Shown: positions 1 through 7,294, counted from the stretch's first letter. The stretch is 64,000 nt of DNA from Actinomadura roseirufa (GCF_900659635.1 NZ_CAACVB010000011.1:1-64000); one strand, 5' to 3'. Translations and numbers: made by a program. The notes: generated by a model from the sequence alone, not told the origin.

Positions 1-59
1 CCGGGAGTACGGGCCCTTACGCCGTGTCAACTGCTACTTCCTTCCGGTCATCCCCGACT

Positions 60-662
60 CTAGCCGGGGGGCTGTCCGGAAGATCTAGGGCACCTCAGTT
101 CGCTGCGCCAACTGGTGGCGAGCGTGCCGGTGTCGACCGCGTCGTAGCCGAGCGTGTCGAGGAGCTGGGTGGCCTCTGCCTTGGCGTTCGCGTCGTCTCC
201 GGCGATGGGTAGGGCGCTGCGGTCCGGGGCGGCGGGGGGACGGGCAAGGGAGAGTAGCTGGTGCGGGGTGATGTTGTTGAACGCTTTGATCACCTGGGAG
301 TCGGGGAGGTGGCGCTGCAGCAGGGCACTTGAGGTCAGCTCGCCGGTGTCCAGTACGGCGAGGTGACCGTCCCGCTCGGGGTAGTAGTTCGCCGTGTCCA
401 GGACCGTCTTGCCCGCCAGGGCTTCGGCCGGGAGCTGGTCGAAGGCCGTCAACGGGATGGCCGCCACCACCAGGTCCGCGGCCTGCGCGGTTTCCGCGGG
501 GGTGGCCGCTCTGGCGCGATCGCCCAGGTCGGCGACGAGATCAGCGAGCGTCTCCGGGCCTCGCGAGTTGCTGAGGACGACATCGAGACCTGCCGCGACG
601 GCCAGGCGGGCGACGGATGAGCCGATCATTCCGCTGCCGATGAGTCCGAGCGTGTGGGACAC
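60..662 (-). CDS. NAD(P)-binding oxidoreductase, F420-dependent NADP reductase family
   Basis: The protein opens with a Rossmann nucleotide-binding motif, GLIGSGMIGSSVAR, followed by SNSRGPETL, a typical NADPH-binding loop of the F420-dependent NADP oxidoreductase family. I chose the GTG at 662 because GGAGA sits seven bases upstream and the motif then begins within ten residues; an upstream in-frame start would add about 41 low-complexity residues. The body (AAIPLTAFDQLP, DTANYYPERDG, KAFNNI) follows the family closely. After SWR the expected C-terminal tail (family members usually continue with RDTPAY-like sequence) is replaced by unrelated residues and a stop, so the last ~20 residues look lost or shifted. 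It is divergent from the MmyB-like regulator at 828, which may control it. Substrate and cofactor are not fixed by the sequence. Confidence 0.8.
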   Translation of the reverse strand: MSHTLGLIGSGMIGSSVARLAVAAGLDVVLSNSRGPETLADLVADLGDRARAATPAETAQAADLVVAAIPLTAFDQLPAEALAGKTVLDTANYYPERDGHLAVLDTGELTSSALLQRHLPDSQVIKAFNNITPHQLLSLARPPAAPDRSALPIAGDDANAKAEATQLLDTLGYDAVDTGTLATSWRSELRCPRSSGQPPG

Positions 663-827
663 GGTATGTCTCCGTTCGGTGGTGGTTGCGCGATATGAGC
701 TCGGCGGCAATCGCGCCGACCGGCTCGCCTCGCCAGCCTGGAACCGTGGCGGTGCCCGGACCAGGCCCGTGTCCTGCGTACTCATCTCGTGATCACCTTC
801 CGCGTGCCCGCACGTAGGGTTGTTCGC

Positions 828-1655
828 GTGGACGATCGGACCGAGCTGAGCGAGTTCCTCAAGTCACGCCGGGCTCGTCTGCGCCCGGAGGACGTCGGCC
901 TGCGCGATTACGGCAGAGCGCGCCGGGTGGCGGGCCTGCGGCGTGAGGAGGTGGCCCGGGTCGCGGGGGTGAGCATCGCCCACTACACGCGTCTGGAACA
1001 GGGCAAGGGCAACGGCGTCTCGGACGAGGTCCTGGACGCCGTCGGGGCGGCGTTGCGCCTGGACACCGATGAAATGGCATACCTTCGCCGCATTTCGCGG
1101 CGTCCTCAGCCGTGTGCGGACGGGGCGGCGTCGCAGGTGCCTCCGGGCCTGCGCTACCTGCTGGAGTCGTTCGCGATGACGCCGGCGCTGGTGGTCGGCC
1201 CGCACACGCAGATCGTCGGCTGGAACCGGCTCGCCGTGGCGGTGTTCGGCGACTTTCCCGCGCTGCCGGAGAACCGCCGCACGCTCTCACACCTGCTGTT
1301 CACCGAGCCCTACCAGCGCGAACTTCACCGCACCGGCTGGGAGCGGGCGGCGCGCGAGCACGTGGCGCATCTCCGTGTCCTGCTCGGACGGTATCGCGGG
1401 GATTCCGCGCTCGCGGCGCACATCGACCTCATGCGGGAGCTGAGCGCGGACTTCGCTCGGTTGTGGGCGGAGCATCCGGTGGCGCAGGTCCGCTCGCGGG
1501 CGTATACGTTGCACCATCCGGTCGTGGGCGAACTGACCCTGCACGGCGAGCTCATCTCCCTGCCCGACGAACCGTCCTGCTGCGGACTGGACTTGTTCGC
1601 CGCCGAACCCGGCACGGCATCTGAGCAGGCACTACGGAAACTCGGGAGCCTATAG
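828..1655 (+). CDS. MmyB-type helix-turn-helix transcriptional regulator
   Basis: The N-terminal ~75 residues form an XRE-type HTH domain (LRREEVARVAGVSIAHYTRL, then EQGKG) preceded by the family-typical FLKSRRARLRPEDVGL. The remaining ~190 residues match the ligand-binding MmyB-like domain, with PALVVGPHTQIVGWN, a conserved FTEPYQREL stretch and LHHPVVGELTL. The reading frame is open from a GTG at 789, but homologues begin near DRTEL, so I place the start at the GTG at 828; no strong ribosome site supports either choice. Such regulators usually control a divergent oxidoreductase or dehydrogenase gene, and here the divergent neighbour is the NAD(P)-binding protein, with about 165 bases between the two chosen starts. 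The stop codon lies in the loop of a perfect hairpin. Confidence 0.88.
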   Translation: MDDRTELSEFLKSRRARLRPEDVGLRDYGRARRVAGLRREEVARVAGVSIAHYTRLEQGKGNGVSDEVLDAVGAALRLDTDEMAYLRRISRRPQPCADGAASQVPPGLRYLLESFAMTPALVVGPHTQIVGWNRLAVAVFGDFPALPENRRTLSHLLFTEPYQRELHRTGWERAAREHVAHLRVLLGRYRGDSALAAHIDLMRELSADFARLWAEHPVAQVRSRAYTLHHPVVGELTLHGELISLPDEPSCCGLDLFAAEPGTASEQALRKLGSL

Positions 1656-1668
1656 AAGGCTCCCGAGT
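1640..1668 (+). terminator. Perfect 12-bp hairpin carrying the stop codon in its loop
   Basis: ACTCGGGAGCCT (1640-1651) pairs perfectly with AGGCTCCCGAGT (1657-1668) across a five-base loop that contains the TAG stop of the MmyB-like gene. There is no T tract, as is common for high-GC terminators. It would serve both the regulator and the minus-strand gene ending at 1801. Confidence 0.65.
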
Positions 1669-1800
1669 CGACGACCGGGAATCTGCGGGACGTGGCCATG
1701 GCCCCAGCGTGCGGTGTCCCCTGGGTGGGCGTCGGATCTGGGTGGACGAGCTGGCGCGGGCGGCGCGCCATGGTTTCGGTGCCGCGGGGCCGTGATCTGG

Positions 1801-2409
1801 TCAGTCCATGATCACGATCAGGTCGTAGTCGTGGTCGGCGATGTCTCGGTAGTAGTGCGCCAGCCGTTGGAGGTTGTCCATGGCGTGCGCGAATACTTCG
1901 TCCTCGTCATCGTCCGGGCGTGTTTTGTAAACGCCGCGTTCCGCCATCTCTTTGACCGAGAATTCGCGGCGGATGGCCGCCTCGTCCCGAGCCTCGATCA
2001 CATCGGCGGCTTCGAGGAGGAATGTCCGGGTGGAGCAGCGCCACGGTATGCCCTGTGTGGCGAGTGCGTGGTCGGCGAAGCGCCGGTCACCATGGACGAT
2101 CCGATACGGCAGTGAACGTTCCCGCTCTTCGTAGCCGTTCAACTGGCGGTAGGCCGCCGGGTCGAGTGCGTACTCGGCTTGTCCATAACTGCGCGAGCCT
2201 GAATGCCAGGGGCCTTTGAACGTGTCGAAGCTCCTGGGACGGTCCGCCAGCATCGCCTTATTGACCTCAGGCATGGGCTCGCCGAAGCCGCTGCCGGAGC
2301 CGAAGGGCGGTCGCCACGAAGCGTTCTCCCACACGGCCGCGTCACTGCGTATCGCCTGGAGCGGCTCTGAGTCCAGCAGGACAGGGACACTCCGCAGGTC
2401 TATGCCCAT
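1801..2409 (-). CDS. DUF1877 (YfbM-like) family protein
   Basis: I start at the ATG at 2409, which has GAGG about eight bases upstream and gives MGIDLRSVP; the frame stays open further upstream but without coding character. The C-terminal third (FSVKEMAERGVY, then an acidic stretch and FAHAMDNLQRLAHYYRDIA) matches the end of the E. coli YfbM/DUF1877 family (FSIKRLNEMEIY... FASIMLDMEKLISAYRRM), which ends in the same hydrophobic strand as LIVIMD here. No catalytic residues are known for the family. A phage- or immunity-related role is sometimes proposed for relatives; nothing here tests it. It is an isolated gene between two plus-strand genes. Confidence 0.62.
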   Translation of the reverse strand: MGIDLRSVPVLLDSEPLQAIRSDAAVWENASWRPPFGSGSGFGEPMPEVNKAMLADRPRSFDTFKGPWHSGSRSYGQAEYALDPAAYRQLNGYEERERSLPYRIVHGDRRFADHALATQGIPWRCSTRTFLLEAADVIEARDEAAIRREFSVKEMAERGVYKTRPDDDEDEVFAHAMDNLQRLAHYYRDIADHDYDLIVIMD

Positions 2410-2571
2410 CGTCGTACCTCGTTGGGTGGGGGCCGGGAAGGCGTCGAACTCTCCGACCTCAGCGTAACGATGGTGATCACGTTCCGGCCGAGGGGCGGCC
2501 CGCATCCGCTGGTGACGTCAATGTCTGTTTCCTGCCAGCACGGTCGCACCGGCGCTTCCTACGGTGGGCGC

Positions 2572-3765
2572 GTGAAAACCGATCTCGCCAGTGTCGATCA
2601 GCACAGCTCGTTGTCCGGTCCCGTCGTCTGGTTCATGTCGCTCGCCGCCGCGCTCGGGACGGCGACGATCTACCCGTTGCAGCCCGCGATCGCCGATGTG
2701 GCGCACTCGCTGGACGCCTCGCTCGCCGCGGTCGGGGTGGCGCTCGCTTGCGGGCCGATGGGGTACATGGTCGGGCTCGGTCTGCTCGTCCCGCTGGTCG
2801 ACCGATTCCCGCCGGGGCGGGTGCTGGCGGCGCAGGTCGGGGTTCTGGCGGCCGCCCTGTTCGTGAGCGCCGTCGTCGGCGACGTGTGGACGTTGGGCGC
2901 GGCGATCGGCGTGATCGGTGCCTGCTCGGCCGTGGGCGCCGGGCTCAGCTCGGTGGTCGGACGGCTCGCGTCCCCGCAGCGGCGATCGGCGACGCTGGGG
3001 ATCGTCACGGCCGGGATATCGGCGGGGATCCTCGTCGGCCGGATCGTCGGCGGCTGGCTCGCCGACGTGATCGGCTGGCGGGGCATGCTCATGGTGTTCG
3101 CCGCGGCCTGCGCGGCCGTCGCGGTGGGCCTGCTGCTGGCCGTCCCGGGCGCCGGGGGAGGGGCGGGGCGTGGCTATCTCGCGACGCTGAAGTCAATTCC
3201 GGGACTGTTCGTCCGGTACACCGCCTTGCGGTGGGCCGCCACCCGAGGCGCCCTGTGGTTCTTCGCTTTCTGTGCGCTGTGGGCGGGGCTCGCGGTGGCA
3301 CTCTCAGAGCCCCCATATTCGTATTCGGCTGAACGTATCGGCCTGTACGCGCTCGCCGGTCTCCTCGGCATTCCCGCCACCCGAATTTCGGGCGCCTACA
3401 CCGATCGAGTCGGCGCGCGCCGTGTGATCCTCACGGGTCTGGTGATCGCCGGAGCCGCGGCGGCGATCGCCGGGTTCGTCCTCGCGAGCGCCGCCGCGGC
3501 CCTGGTCTGTCTCGCGCTGTTCGACGCGGGGCTCTTCGCCGCACAGGTGGCGAACCAAAGCACCATTCTCGCGATCGATCCCGAGGCGCCCGCGCGGTTC
3601 AACAGCGCCTACATGCTCGTCTACTTCGTCGGCGGAAGCCTCGGGACGGCGTTCGGCGCCACCGCCGTCGAACGGTTCGGCTGGTCTGCGACGGCGGCGA
3701 TAACCGCGGCCGCCATCGTCGTCGCCGCGGCCATCACGCTGGCCAAGGACGACCGCTCAGCCTGA
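2572..3765 (+). CDS. MFS transporter, probable small-molecule exporter
   Basis: About 400 residues with twelve predicted membrane segments. It begins WFMSLAAALGTATIYPLQPAI and shows the MFS loop 2-3 and helix 4-5 hallmarks (VDRFPPGRVL; SAGILVGRIVGGWLADVIGWR), a central cytoplasmic loop near 185-200, and a mirror-image second half (ISGAYTDRVGARRVILTG). It resembles arabinose-efflux/CynX-like permeases more than sugar symporters. Starts are possible at the ATG at 2521 and the GTG at 2572; I chose 2572 because the extra upstream residues are polar and unlike the family. Substrate cannot be told. It has no obvious operon partner. Confidence 0.88.
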   Translation: MKTDLASVDQHSSLSGPVVWFMSLAAALGTATIYPLQPAIADVAHSLDASLAAVGVALACGPMGYMVGLGLLVPLVDRFPPGRVLAAQVGVLAAALFVSAVVGDVWTLGAAIGVIGACSAVGAGLSSVVGRLASPQRRSATLGIVTAGISAGILVGRIVGGWLADVIGWRGMLMVFAAACAAVAVGLLLAVPGAGGGAGRGYLATLKSIPGLFVRYTALRWAATRGALWFFAFCALWAGLAVALSEPPYSYSAERIGLYALAGLLGIPATRISGAYTDRVGARRVILTGLVIAGAAAAIAGFVLASAAAALVCLALFDAGLFAAQVANQSTILAIDPEAPARFNSAYMLVYFVGGSLGTAFGATAVERFGWSATAAITAAAIVVAAAITLAKDDRSA

Positions 3766-4169
3766 TCCGTCTCGGCGGCTCCGCGAGGATCGACCGGGGT
3801 GGCGCCGTCGCCGTCCGAAGGCGGCGGCAGGGTGGCGAGGATCTGGACGGCTCAGTCCTGCGCGACCCGCACCACCCGCCGGGCGAGCATCACGCCGCCG
3901 GGGTCCGGGACGATGCTCTCGGCGACCTGGCCCGCGGCCCCGTCGAAGGACGCGCACCTCCTCCGGGCTGGGGGGCAGAGGGGGACGGGACGGCGGGCGC
4001 CTGCCGCATGACGGCTCCCGGCGGAGCGGACGGGGCGTCCGGCTTCTGGGTCGCCGGGGTTCGCACCTGGCCCTCGGGTTCCGCGACGAGATCACATGCG
4101 GGTGGATCCCGGCGCCGCTACGCCGTCGAGGACCACGGGCGATGATCGTCGAGAAGGCCGATCAATCGA
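3766..4169. other. Gene-free stretch, possible eroded gene tail
   Basis: No convincing gene in about 400 bases. A minus-strand frame ending at 3852 reads FDGAAGQVAESIVPDPGGVM and then an Arg/Val-rich end before a stop, which looks like the C-terminal tail of a former protein, but upstream of it the frame dissolves into Arg/Pro-rich sequence. I treat it as a possible decayed remnant only. Confidence 0.3.
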
Positions 4170-4862
4170 TCAACGGCTCGGGCCGGTCTCGTGGGCGGCC
4201 TTGACCGTCTCGTGCAGTTCGTCCGGCGTGAAACCGAGGTTGCGCAGGATCCGCGCGGCCGGGCTCGCCTCTAGGCGGATCAGGCCCAGCAGCGAGTGCT
4301 CCGTGCCGATCTGGTCGTGGCCGAGGTCGGCCGCCGCGCGGACCGCCTGGTCGATGGCCTCCTTGCTCTCCGGCCGGAACGCGATGTGACCGCGCTGCGC
4401 CTTCGTCCCGGCCGGCGGCATCGCCTCCTCGATCGCGTCGCGCACGCGTTGCTCCGACTCGGTCTTGGCGATCAGCACCTCGTACGCCAGGCCCCGCGGT
4501 TCGCCGAGCAGGCCGAGCAGGATGTGCTCGGTGCCGATGGCGTCGTGCTTGTACGTGCGGGCGGCCTCCTGCGCCAGCACGATGCCGTGCCGGTTCAGGT
4601 CGGTGAACCGGTCGAACGGGCCGGACGCGTGGCGTTGCTGGGCGGCCTGCTTCGAGACCCCGATGGCCTCGCCGATCTCGCTCCACGACGCACCGGCCTG
4701 CTTGGCCTTGCCGACGTAGTGGCCGACGAGCTGGTCGCCCAGGTCGGACAGGGTCTGGTTGCGCAGTTGCGCCTCGCTGATGCGGGCCAGGTCGCCGGCG
4801 TCGGGGAGTTCCTCGTCGAGACGGGCGATCAGGTCGGCGAGGCTGATGTTGAGTGGGCTCAT
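4170..4862 (-). CDS. Clp N-terminal-domain protein with HTH segment
   Basis: A 230-residue protein. Residues ~55-80 (GASWSEIGEAIGVSKQAAQQ) form a helix-turn-helix, and the rest holds two copies of the Clp N-domain repeat, visible as TEHILLGLLGEPRGLAYEVL and TEHSLLGLIRLEASPAARIL. There is no AAA+ ATPase part, so it is not a Clp chaperone but a member of the actinomycete regulators that join DNA binding to a Clp-N peptide-binding module. The ATG at 4862 has no ribosome-binding site, but a well-formed promoter puts the likely transcript start on that A, so the mRNA is probably leaderless. Two 17-bp palindromes overlap the promoter, which suggests autoregulation. Target genes are unknown. Confidence 0.85.
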   Translation of the reverse strand: MSPLNISLADLIARLDEELPDAGDLARISEAQLRNQTLSDLGDQLVGHYVGKAKQAGASWSEIGEAIGVSKQAAQQRHASGPFDRFTDLNRHGIVLAQEAARTYKHDAIGTEHILLGLLGEPRGLAYEVLIAKTESEQRVRDAIEEAMPPAGTKAQRGHIAFRPESKEAIDQAVRAAADLGHDQIGTEHSLLGLIRLEASPAARILRNLGFTPDELHETVKAAHETGPSR

Positions 4863-4864
4863 GC

Positions 4865-4909
4865 GTCAACCGTAGATTGACGACGCTCGATCGTCAACCT
4901 GTAATTGAC
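4865..4909. promoter_or_regulatory. Twin palindromic operators of the Clp-N regulator
   Basis: Two 17-bp palindromes of the form GTCAA-N7-TTGAC lie at 4865-4881 and 4893-4909, 28 bases apart. One covers the -10 region and the other the -35 element of the Clp-N gene, so a bound dimer pair would block it. The spacers differ (CCGTAGA and CCTGTAA) while the arms are identical, as expected for a real binding site. Confidence 0.7.
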
Positions 4910-5090
4910 GCTCCTCGGATGCGTCGCCGTCGTCGGCGTGAGTCTGGGCGGCATGCTGGGCGTGCTGACGGCAGGCCGCTCCGCAGTACTTGCGGGGCCC
5001 CAGTGGCGGCGTGGTCGAGGCCAGGACCGCTCGGCCCGCCTGGCGCAGCTGTGCGGTGAGGTTCTCCCACTGGTCGTCTTCGTGGTTTCC
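4866..5090 (-). pseudogene. Small Cys-containing protein, start missing or frameshifted
   Basis: A 74-codon open frame with clear coding character: DDQWENLTAQLRQAGRAVL, then GPRKYCGAACRQHAQHA and an acidic end. The KYCxxxC motif resembles the short zinc-type sequence of many small actinomycete proteins. The frame has a stop just upstream and no ATG, GTG or TTG inside. An ATG at 5098 followed by MDEE lies in another frame, so a one-base shift near the N-terminus probably broke the gene, unless there is a sequencing error. Its stop codon falls inside the first Clp-N operator, so its 3' end doubles as the promoter region of the next gene. Confidence 0.45.
4869..4897 (-). promoter_or_regulatory. 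Leaderless promoter of the Clp-N gene
   Basis: Reading the minus strand, TTGACG (4897-4892) and TACGGT (4874-4869) are separated by exactly 17 bases. The -10 element ends six bases before the ATG, which places +1 on the A of the start codon. No Shine-Dalgarno sequence is present, consistent with leaderless translation. Confidence 0.65.
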
Positions 5091-5105
5091 TCATCCATCT
5101 AGGCA

Positions 5106-5135
5106 ACTCTGAGTAGTTAGACATACACTCTGAGT
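5106..5135. promoter_or_regulatory. Direct repeat ACTCTGAGT, 21 bases apart
   Basis: ACTCTGAGT occurs at 5106-5114 and 5127-5135. Each copy is itself almost palindromic, and the pair is flanked symmetrically (AACTC... GAGTT). The spacing of two helical turns suggests a regulator site between the minus-strand Cys gene and the plus-strand peptide ORF. TACACT at 5125-5130 could be a -10 element within it. Confidence 0.4.
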
Positions 5136-5166
5136 TGTAGATCGCCCTTCAGAGGGAGTATCACTC

Positions 5167-5262
5167 ATGCGCCGTCTCACCACTGCCCTGGCGGTCATGG
5201 CCGCCTCGACCGCGCTCACCGCCACCGCCGGCACTGGCGTAGCGGCAACCGGGCGCCGGTGA
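5167..5262 (+). CDS. 31-residue signal-peptide-like ORF upstream of the CinY-like gene
   Basis: An ATG preceded by AGAGGGAG about nine bases upstream opens a 31-codon frame that reads like a bare signal peptide: two Arg, a hydrophobic Ala/Leu/Thr core, then ATAGTGVAATGRR and a stop. The stop lies in the loop of a 17-bp perfect hairpin. It may be a leader peptide, the stump of a truncated secreted protein, or an attenuator for the gene at 5316. Confidence 0.35.
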   Translation: MRRLTTALAVMAASTALTATAGTGVAATGRR

Positions 5263-5279
5263 CCGGCGCCCGGTTGCCG
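5243..5279 (+). terminator. 17-bp perfect hairpin, terminator or attenuator
   Basis: CGGCAACCGGGCGCCGG (5243-5259) pairs without mismatch with 5263-5279 across the three-base loop TGA, which is the stop codon of the 31-residue ORF. It lies 37 bases before the start of the next gene in the same direction, so it may partly terminate or attenuate read-through. No T tract follows. Confidence 0.6.
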
Positions 5280-5315
5280 AGAGCACCGGATCCACCTACT
5301 GGAGGTTTGGATCTC

Positions 5316-6275
5316 ATGCCGTCCGATCGCACGATACGACCGTCGCGCGTGCTGCTCGCCGCGATTCCCACGGCGCTGCTCATGGCGGTGACACCGCTCG
5401 GCGCGACGCCGACCTCGGCGTTCATCGGTTATTACCACCAGGTCATCACGGAGAACGCGCTGCCGTCGTGGCAGAAGAGCTCACTGGCCGCGATGGCCGA
5501 CCAGAGCGACGGTGCCGTCGTCGCCGACGACCATGGCACCTATTTCGACCTGGGACCGCTGCACTGCGACAACGGCGACTATCTCCACGCCAAGGACTAC
5601 CCGAAGACCCGGGAACAGGCCACCACCGAGATCATCGCCTGCATCCGGGGCTCCATCGCCCGATTCCGCAACGCGGTGGCCTTCGCCGATGACCTCGTCG
5701 ACGCGCAGGGAAAGGTCAATCCAGAGGAAGTCTCACTGACATCGCCCTGCCTATGGAACGACCAGCGCGGTCGGGCCAAATGCGAGGTCCTCGAACAACT
5801 GGGCCGCGGCTGGCACCCGATCGAGGACTTCTACTCCCACAGCAACTGGACGGACCAGCAGGTCACCGAGCCCAGCATCACCAACCCTCCTGGGCTGGCC
5901 CGGACCGTACCCGCGCCCTTCTTCACCATCCGTGACTACAGTGCCATGGCCGAAGCCGACTGGATCAACGCCGCCACCACCGCCATTCCGTCCGACCTGA
6001 CCACCGGCTGCTACCCCGACTTCGAATCCACCGGCGTGCTGGCCGACTGCACCGGACGCATCACTCACGAGAACGTCCTCAAAAAGGACACGCCCGATAC
6101 CCCACGCTCCCGGATCGACCACAATTTCGATCACGCCGTCTCCACCGCCACCGCGGACATCACTCGCCAGTGGAACGACTTCCAGGCCGAGTTGCGTCAG
6201 CGGTACACCGATAAGCGCGGTAACGCGATGATCTGTGCTCTCACCCACGACGACCCGGTGAGAGACTGCGTGTGA
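5316..6275 (+). CDS. Secreted CinY-like / zinc phospholipase-C-like protein
   Basis: I start at the ATG at 5316 (GGAGG 10-15 bases upstream). Residues 1-35 form a signal peptide (RPSRVLLAAIPTALLMAV, then TPTSA), so the protein is exported. The mature part shows LHCDNGDYLHAKDYPKT and GRGWHPIEDFYSHSNWTD. This His/Asp-rich pattern matches the secreted CinY/HET-C group, which is related to zinc-dependent phospholipase C, where closely spaced His and Asp bind metal. Later DHNFDHAV may supply further ligands, and six or more cysteines suggest disulfides. CinY was named from the cinnamycin lantibiotic cluster, but no lantibiotic genes are visible here, so I infer only a metal-dependent secreted hydrolase-like protein. 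Confidence 0.65.
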   Translation: MPSDRTIRPSRVLLAAIPTALLMAVTPLGATPTSAFIGYYHQVITENALPSWQKSSLAAMADQSDGAVVADDHGTYFDLGPLHCDNGDYLHAKDYPKTREQATTEIIACIRGSIARFRNAVAFADDLVDAQGKVNPEEVSLTSPCLWNDQRGRAKCEVLEQLGRGWHPIEDFYSHSNWTDQQVTEPSITNPPGLARTVPAPFFTIRDYSAMAEADWINAATTAIPSDLTTGCYPDFESTGVLADCTGRITHENVLKKDTPDTPRSRIDHNFDHAVSTATADITRQWNDFQAELRQRYTDKRGNAMICALTHDDPVRDCV

Positions 6276-6333
6276 AGCGAATAACTCCGGATTTCCGGTC
6301 AAGCGCGGCGCGCCGCTAACGCTGAAGTTCGCC

Positions 6334-6714
6334 TCACCCTTCGATGTGGGCTTTCATCGGTTGCCAGGGTGCGGCGTCGAAGACCAGCAGGATGGAGACG
6401 ATTTTGGTGCCGTCCAGGCGGAAGTGCTCGGCCGTGCGCTGCGTGCCGGCGGGCGTGGCGGTGTGCACGTCGTAGACCAGCGTCGCTTCGGCTTCGCCGT
6501 ACAGCTCGCTGATGAGGTCGACCCCGGTCACGATCGAGACGAAGGCCGGCAATGTGGCCAGATGGCCTTCGCGGTCCTCGGAGTCGAGGAACGGGCTCTG
6601 GAATCTGAACGGCTCTCCCACGTGCGCCGCGGCCGCTTGCGCGTCCCCGCGGAAGCGGGCCTCGTGGTAGCCGCGGACGGCGCGGCGTGTCCGTTCCTGG
6701 GCGGTCAGGGTCAT
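6334..6714 (-). CDS. SnoaL/NTF2-like protein
   Basis: A 126-residue single-domain protein: helical start TAQERTRRAVRGYHEARFRGD, then AAAHVGEPFRFQSPF, and a strand-rich end with TAEHFRLDGTKIVSILLVFD. This is the usual alpha+beta cone of SnoaL/NTF2-like proteins, which act as small isomerases or ligand carriers. I chose the ATG at 6714 because it overlaps the stop of the MarR gene as ATGA, implying translational coupling; an open frame continues upstream but only as antisense-like Arg/Pro sequence. Substrate unknown. Confidence 0.75.
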   Translation of the reverse strand: MTLTAQERTRRAVRGYHEARFRGDAQAAAAHVGEPFRFQSPFLDSEDREGHLATLPAFVSIVTGVDLISELYGEAEATLVYDVHTATPAGTQRTAEHFRLDGTKIVSILLVFDAAPWQPMKAHIEG

Positions 6715-7268
6715 GACGGGGATCCGATCTGGCGCAGGTGGTCGGCGATGCGCTGCTGGTTGGCGGCCAGCCGCAGGCAGAGGTCGCGGAAGGCGACGAC
6801 TTCGTCGGGCGTGAAGCCCTGGAACAGTGCCCGCATCGCCATTTGTGAGGGTGTGCGGAATTTCTCGATCCACGCCTGTCCGGCGGGGGTGATCTCGGCC
6901 AGGACCGAACGCCGGTCCTTGGGGTCGGGGGACCGGCGGACCAGCCCGTCGCGTTCCAGGGTGTCCACCAGGCCGGTGACGTTGCGGGAGCTGACCCCGG
7001 CGGCGCGGGCCAGGCCGCCGATGCTCATGCCCTGACCGGCGGCGCTGAGCCGGAGGAGGACGTCGAGGGCGCCCGCGCTGACGCCCCGGCCCTCGGAGCC
7101 GTGGGCGCGCATGTGCTCGATGGCGTGGTAGGCGGTGCGGACGGCGGCGCCCGCCTCGAAGGCGGGCAGGTCCGCCTCGCCACCGGCGAACAGGGTCATC
7201 GCGGCCCTGGCCTTGGGGTCGTAGAGGAAACCGTCGGGATCACGCTCGAAGTTATGTACGTCCTTCAT
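6711..7268 (-). CDS. MarR family transcriptional regulator
   Basis: A 185-residue winged-helix protein. The recognition region is MSIGGLARAAGVSSRNVTGL followed by VDTLERDGLVRRSPDPKDRR, the standard MarR helix-turn-helix plus wing. An N-terminal extension (DPDGFLYDPKARAAMTLFAG) of about 30 residues precedes the first dimerisation helix. It forms a two-gene unit with the SnoaL-like gene through an ATGA overlap, so it probably controls that gene and itself. A palindrome, AGTACGTACT, lies about 17 bases before the start. Confidence 0.85.
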   Translation of the reverse strand: MKDVHNFERDPDGFLYDPKARAAMTLFAGGEADLPAFEAGAAVRTAYHAIEHMRAHGSEGRGVSAGALDVLLRLSAAGQGMSIGGLARAAGVSSRNVTGLVDTLERDGLVRRSPDPKDRRSVLAEITPAGQAWIEKFRTPSQMAMRALFQGFTPDEVVAFRDLCLRLAANQQRIADHLRQIGSPS

Positions 7269-7284
7269 AGTAAAAACTGAGATT

Positions 7285-7294
7285 AGTACGTACT
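7285..7294. promoter_or_regulatory. Palindrome AGTACGTACT, possible MarR operator
   Basis: A perfect 10-bp palindrome in the divergent region between the MarR gene and the YtrA-type gene, 16 bases upstream of the MarR start. Short perfect palindromes here often bind the adjacent MarR protein, but no second copy supports it. Confidence 0.35.

Noticed and set aside
3757-4095. Minus-strand 112-residue frame after the MFS gene
   Set aside because: It is almost entirely Arg/Pro/Ser with no ribosome site; a different frame here looks slightly more protein-like but is broken.
6276-6333. GC-rich palindromic words between convergent genes as a terminator
   Set aside because: CCGGATTTCCGG and the GGCGCGCC core are short and imperfect; I cannot separate them from background.
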